Source: an uncultured Solirubrobacter sp.
Lineage (GTDB): Bacteria > Actinomycetota > Thermoleophilia > Solirubrobacterales > Solirubrobacteraceae
NCBI GenBank assembly: GCA_937871635.1
Contig: CALMNS010000598.1
Coordinates: 1-15,076 of the forward strand
DNA length: 15,076 bases
Direction of reading: 5' to 3'
The stretch's first letter is position 1, and every line of letters begins with the position of its first letter. The translations under genes were made by a program, and so were the position numbers. The notes under the pieces are model-generated. The model had not been told where the DNA came from, ran no database searches, and worked only from the letters and a program-made list of their open reading frames with translations. Positions 13,632-15,076 of the stretch are shown piece by piece.

Positions 13632-13650
13632 CGCCCGTAGGACACGGGCG
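13632..13650. repeat. Leader hairpin, 7-bp stem
   Basis: CGCCCGT (13632-13638) and ACGGGCG (13644-13650) are exact complements around the loop AGGAC. It is in the presumed 5' leader of the dioxygenase gene, 67 bp before its start. There is no T-run. The function is unknown. Confidence 0.35.
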
Positions 13651-13717
13651 CAGGACGCCTGCTTGACTTGCGAGAGCGAACCCGCAAAGCCTCGGCTGTC
13701 CGCCGTGGGAGGAGACC

Positions 13718-14725
13718 ATGAACCAGCTGCTGAAGGGTCCGCATCACTTCACGGGCGTGACGCGCGACGTCACCGTCAACGTCGACTTCTGGAGCCGCGT
13801 CCTCGGCCTGCGCTTCGTCAAGAACACGCTGAACTTCGAGACGACCTTCCGCTACCACACCTACTTCGGCGACGAGGAGGGCAATCCCGGCAGCGTCGTC
13901 ACCTTCCTGGAGTTCACCGAGGCGACGCCGAGCGTGCCCGGGGACGGCGACATCCACCGGCTCGTGCTCCGCGTCGCGTCGTACGACTCGCTCGAGTTCT
14001 GGATGGACCGCCTGATCGCCAACCAGGTCCACAGCGAGATGCTGCGCCTGGACCCGACCCAGCCCGACAGCCTCGTGTTCGTCGATCCGGAGGGGCACGA
14101 GGTCGAGCTGATGGTCAGCGACGCCGGGGATCCGCCGCTCGTCGCCGAGGCCGACGACATCCCGGCCGAGCACCGCATCCTCGGTCTCGAGGGCGCACGC
14201 TCGTACACCACGCTGGAGGAGCAGCTGCCGTTCGCCGAGCACCTCGGCTTCCGTCGCGACGGCGACCGCCTGGTCCTCGACGGGGAGCGCAGCGGGCGCT
14301 GGTACTTCAGCCCCCCGCCGGGCCGGCCCAGCGGCGACGGCCACGTCGGGGTGTGGCACCACATCGCCTACGACGCCGGTGACCAGGCGGAGCTCCAGCG
14401 AGCGCGCGACGAGGCCAACGCGGGCGTCCGCCCGTGGACGCGCGTGTTCGACCACTACTTCTTCGAGTCCTGCTACTCGATGTCGCCCGGCGGCCGCCTG
14501 GAGATCTGCACGAGCGGGCCGGGGTTCCAGCTCGACGAGCCGCTCGACGAGCTCGGTGACCGGCTCTGCCTGTCCCCGCGGGTCGAGCCGCTGCGGGCGA
14601 AGCTGGAGCGCGAGCTGACGCCGATCGTCAACCCCCGCCCCCGCAGCCGGGGTCGCCGGCGGGGCGGCACGGCCGACAAGACCGTCGTCGGCGAGCCGGC
14701 GACCGAGCCCACCGAAGTGGCCTGA
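13718..14725 (+). CDS. Ring-cleaving dioxygenase, PcpA/LinE/MhqO-like (VOC superfamily)
   Basis: This 335-residue two-domain VOC protein resembles hydroquinone-type ring-cleaving dioxygenases. Typical features are the N-terminal HHFTGVT, VDFWSRVLGLRFVKNTLNFE, YHTYFGDEEGNPGSVVTF, then WHHIAY and YSMSPGGRLEICTSGPGF. The likely Fe(II) ligands are H9/H10, H214/H215 and E262, matching the His-His-Glu set placed near residues 11, 227 and 276 in PcpA. This family cleaves para-hydroquinones or related rings, unlike the catechol-type enzyme at 8851. ATG 13718 has GGAGGAG upstream. A basic, low-complexity C-terminal tail (about residues 287-335, NPRPRSRGRRRGG) extends beyond the usual family end. It lies downstream of operator C, divergent from FAH. 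Confidence 0.87.
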   Translation: MNQLLKGPHHFTGVTRDVTVNVDFWSRVLGLRFVKNTLNFETTFRYHTYFGDEEGNPGSVVTFLEFTEATPSVPGDGDIHRLVLRVASYDSLEFWMDRLIANQVHSEMLRLDPTQPDSLVFVDPEGHEVELMVSDAGDPPLVAEADDIPAEHRILGLEGARSYTTLEEQLPFAEHLGFRRDGDRLVLDGERSGRWYFSPPPGRPSGDGHVGVWHHIAYDAGDQAELQRARDEANAGVRPWTRVFDHYFFESCYSMSPGGRLEICTSGPGFQLDEPLDELGDRLCLSPRVEPLRAKLERELTPIVNPRPRSRGRRRGGTADKTVVGEPATEPTEVA

Positions 14726-14726
14726 C

Positions 14727-14816
14727 GTGGACGTCGTCCTCGGCGTCCTGGCGGACGCCGACGCCGGGCGGCTCGTCGTGCTCGTGCGCCTGCGCACCGC
14801 GGTCCGCCGTGCCTGA
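14727..14816 (+). other. Possible small ORF, 29 codons
   Basis: A GTG start 1 bp after the dioxygenase stop opens a frame of 29 hydrophobic/basic residues (VDVVLGVLADADAGRLVVLV...) with high GC third positions. It ends 8 nt inside the next gene. It may be a real small gene, a decayed fragment or chance in GC-rich DNA. No family is recognised. Confidence 0.2.
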
Positions 14817-15076
14817 GGTCACCCTGACCTTCGACAATGGCCCGCATCCCGGCGTCACATCGAGGGTGCTCGACGTGCTCGCCGAGCGCGGCGTGCCCGC
14901 GACGTTCTTCGTCGTGGGCCGCCGGCTCGCCGCCGACGGCGGGCGCGCGCTCGCCGAGCGGGCGCGCGGAGAGGGCCATTGGATCGGCAACCACACCCTC
15001 ACCCACCGCGAAGCCTTCGGGGCCATGGCCGACGCGTCGGAGCGCCGGCGCGAGATCGAGGAGACCCAGGCGCTCC
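14809..15076 (+). CDS. Polysaccharide deacetylase (NodB homology domain), 5' part
   Basis: This is a carbohydrate-esterase family 4 type protein, running off the window. It probably removes acetyl groups from a cell-wall or exopolysaccharide sugar, or acts on a related amide. Motif 1 reads TFDNGPHPG (D9, N10) where the classic form is TFDDGP. Motif 2 is the metal-binding H-T-x-x-H (H62, H66 in NHTLTH). VPATFFVVG is the usual strand between them. The start is uncertain. GTG 14809 fits the domain start but leaves no signal peptide, so the protein would be cytosolic or the real start differs. It is not obviously part of the ring-cleavage pathway. Confidence 0.8.
   Translation, partial: MPEVTLTFDNGPHPGVTSRVLDVLAERGVPATFFVVGRRLAADGGRALAERARGEGHWIGNHTLTHREAFGAMADASERRREIEETQAL

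Larger units (their letters stand above)
13417..13717. other. Divergent promoter region between FAH and second dioxygenase genes
   Basis: About 300 bp with no gene. It holds operators E and C and, further right, a perfect 7-bp hairpin at 13632-13650. The end carries the GGAGGAG ribosome-binding site (13708-13714) of the dioxygenase. If transcription starts near operator C, the dioxygenase mRNA has a leader of roughly 150 nt. Confidence 0.5.

Noticed and set aside
13592..14797. 401-codon minus-strand frame opposite the second dioxygenase
   Set aside because: It is the antisense shadow of a gene with conserved VOC motifs and has a low-complexity A/R/V/D-rich translation.
1..15076. CRISPR array, tRNA/rRNA genes, insertion sequence or phage genes
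   Set aside because: I saw no regularly spaced repeats, no tRNA-like cloverleaf or rRNA stretch, and no transposase or integrase motif in either strand.

Overview
The window is GC-rich, with strong G/C preference at third codon positions, frequent GTG starts and tightly packed genes with ATGA or TGATG stop/start overlaps. This points to a high-GC actinobacterium. I cannot place it further; a soil Actinomycetota or Thermoleophilia-like lineage is a guess. It is a catabolic accessory region rich in oxidoreductases. There are no RNA genes, CRISPR arrays or recognisable insertion sequences.

Left cluster (1-5647, all + strand). The tail of an upstream gene overlaps an operon of three short-chain dehydrogenases (SDRs). 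The third SDR lacks about 51 residues of its nucleotide-binding fold. A YciI-like protein and two zinc-dependent medium-chain dehydrogenases follow, all with overlapping stop/start codons. The operon ends in the decayed remains of a fourth SDR. A separate NTF2/SnoaL-like gene follows.

Boundary (5648-6240). About 590 bp without a convincing gene, containing two perfect palindromes.

Right cluster (6241-14725). This holds a second YciI paralogue, an SDR that has lost its catalytic residues, a frameshifted NTF2-like gene, a FadR/FCD-type GntR repressor, an extradiol (VOC) ring-cleavage dioxygenase and a protein with two fused NTF2 domains. It also holds a frameshifted acyl-CoA synthetase, a truncated quinone oxidoreductase, a fumarylacetoacetate-hydrolase (FAH) family enzyme and a second ring-cleavage dioxygenase of PcpA/LinE/MhqO type. 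The set fits import-independent breakdown of an aromatic or alicyclic compound: alcohol/ketone steps (SDR, ADH), ring cleavage (two VOC dioxygenases), hydrolysis of the cleavage product (FAH) and CoA activation.

The most interesting signal is not a gene. A short dyad, TGTNNACA in an AAC-TGT-YR-ACA-GTT-like context, recurs seven times (six exact, one with one mismatch). Every copy I found lies in a promoter region of the right cluster: before YciI-2/SDR4, before the NTF2 pseudogene, between the GntR gene and the extradiol dioxygenase, twice between the acyl-CoA synthetase and quinone oxidoreductase genes, and twice between the FAH gene and the second dioxygenase. None was seen in the left cluster. 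At two genes the dyad overlaps a TTGACA -35 box followed by exactly 17 bp and a TAGC(G/T)T box. I infer a local regulon controlled by the GntR protein encoded in its middle.

Decay is unusually dense: one deleted SDR, one SDR relic, one active-site-less SDR, two frameshifts and one truncated gene. The right edge (14809-15076) is the start of a polysaccharide deacetylase, probably unrelated to the pathway.
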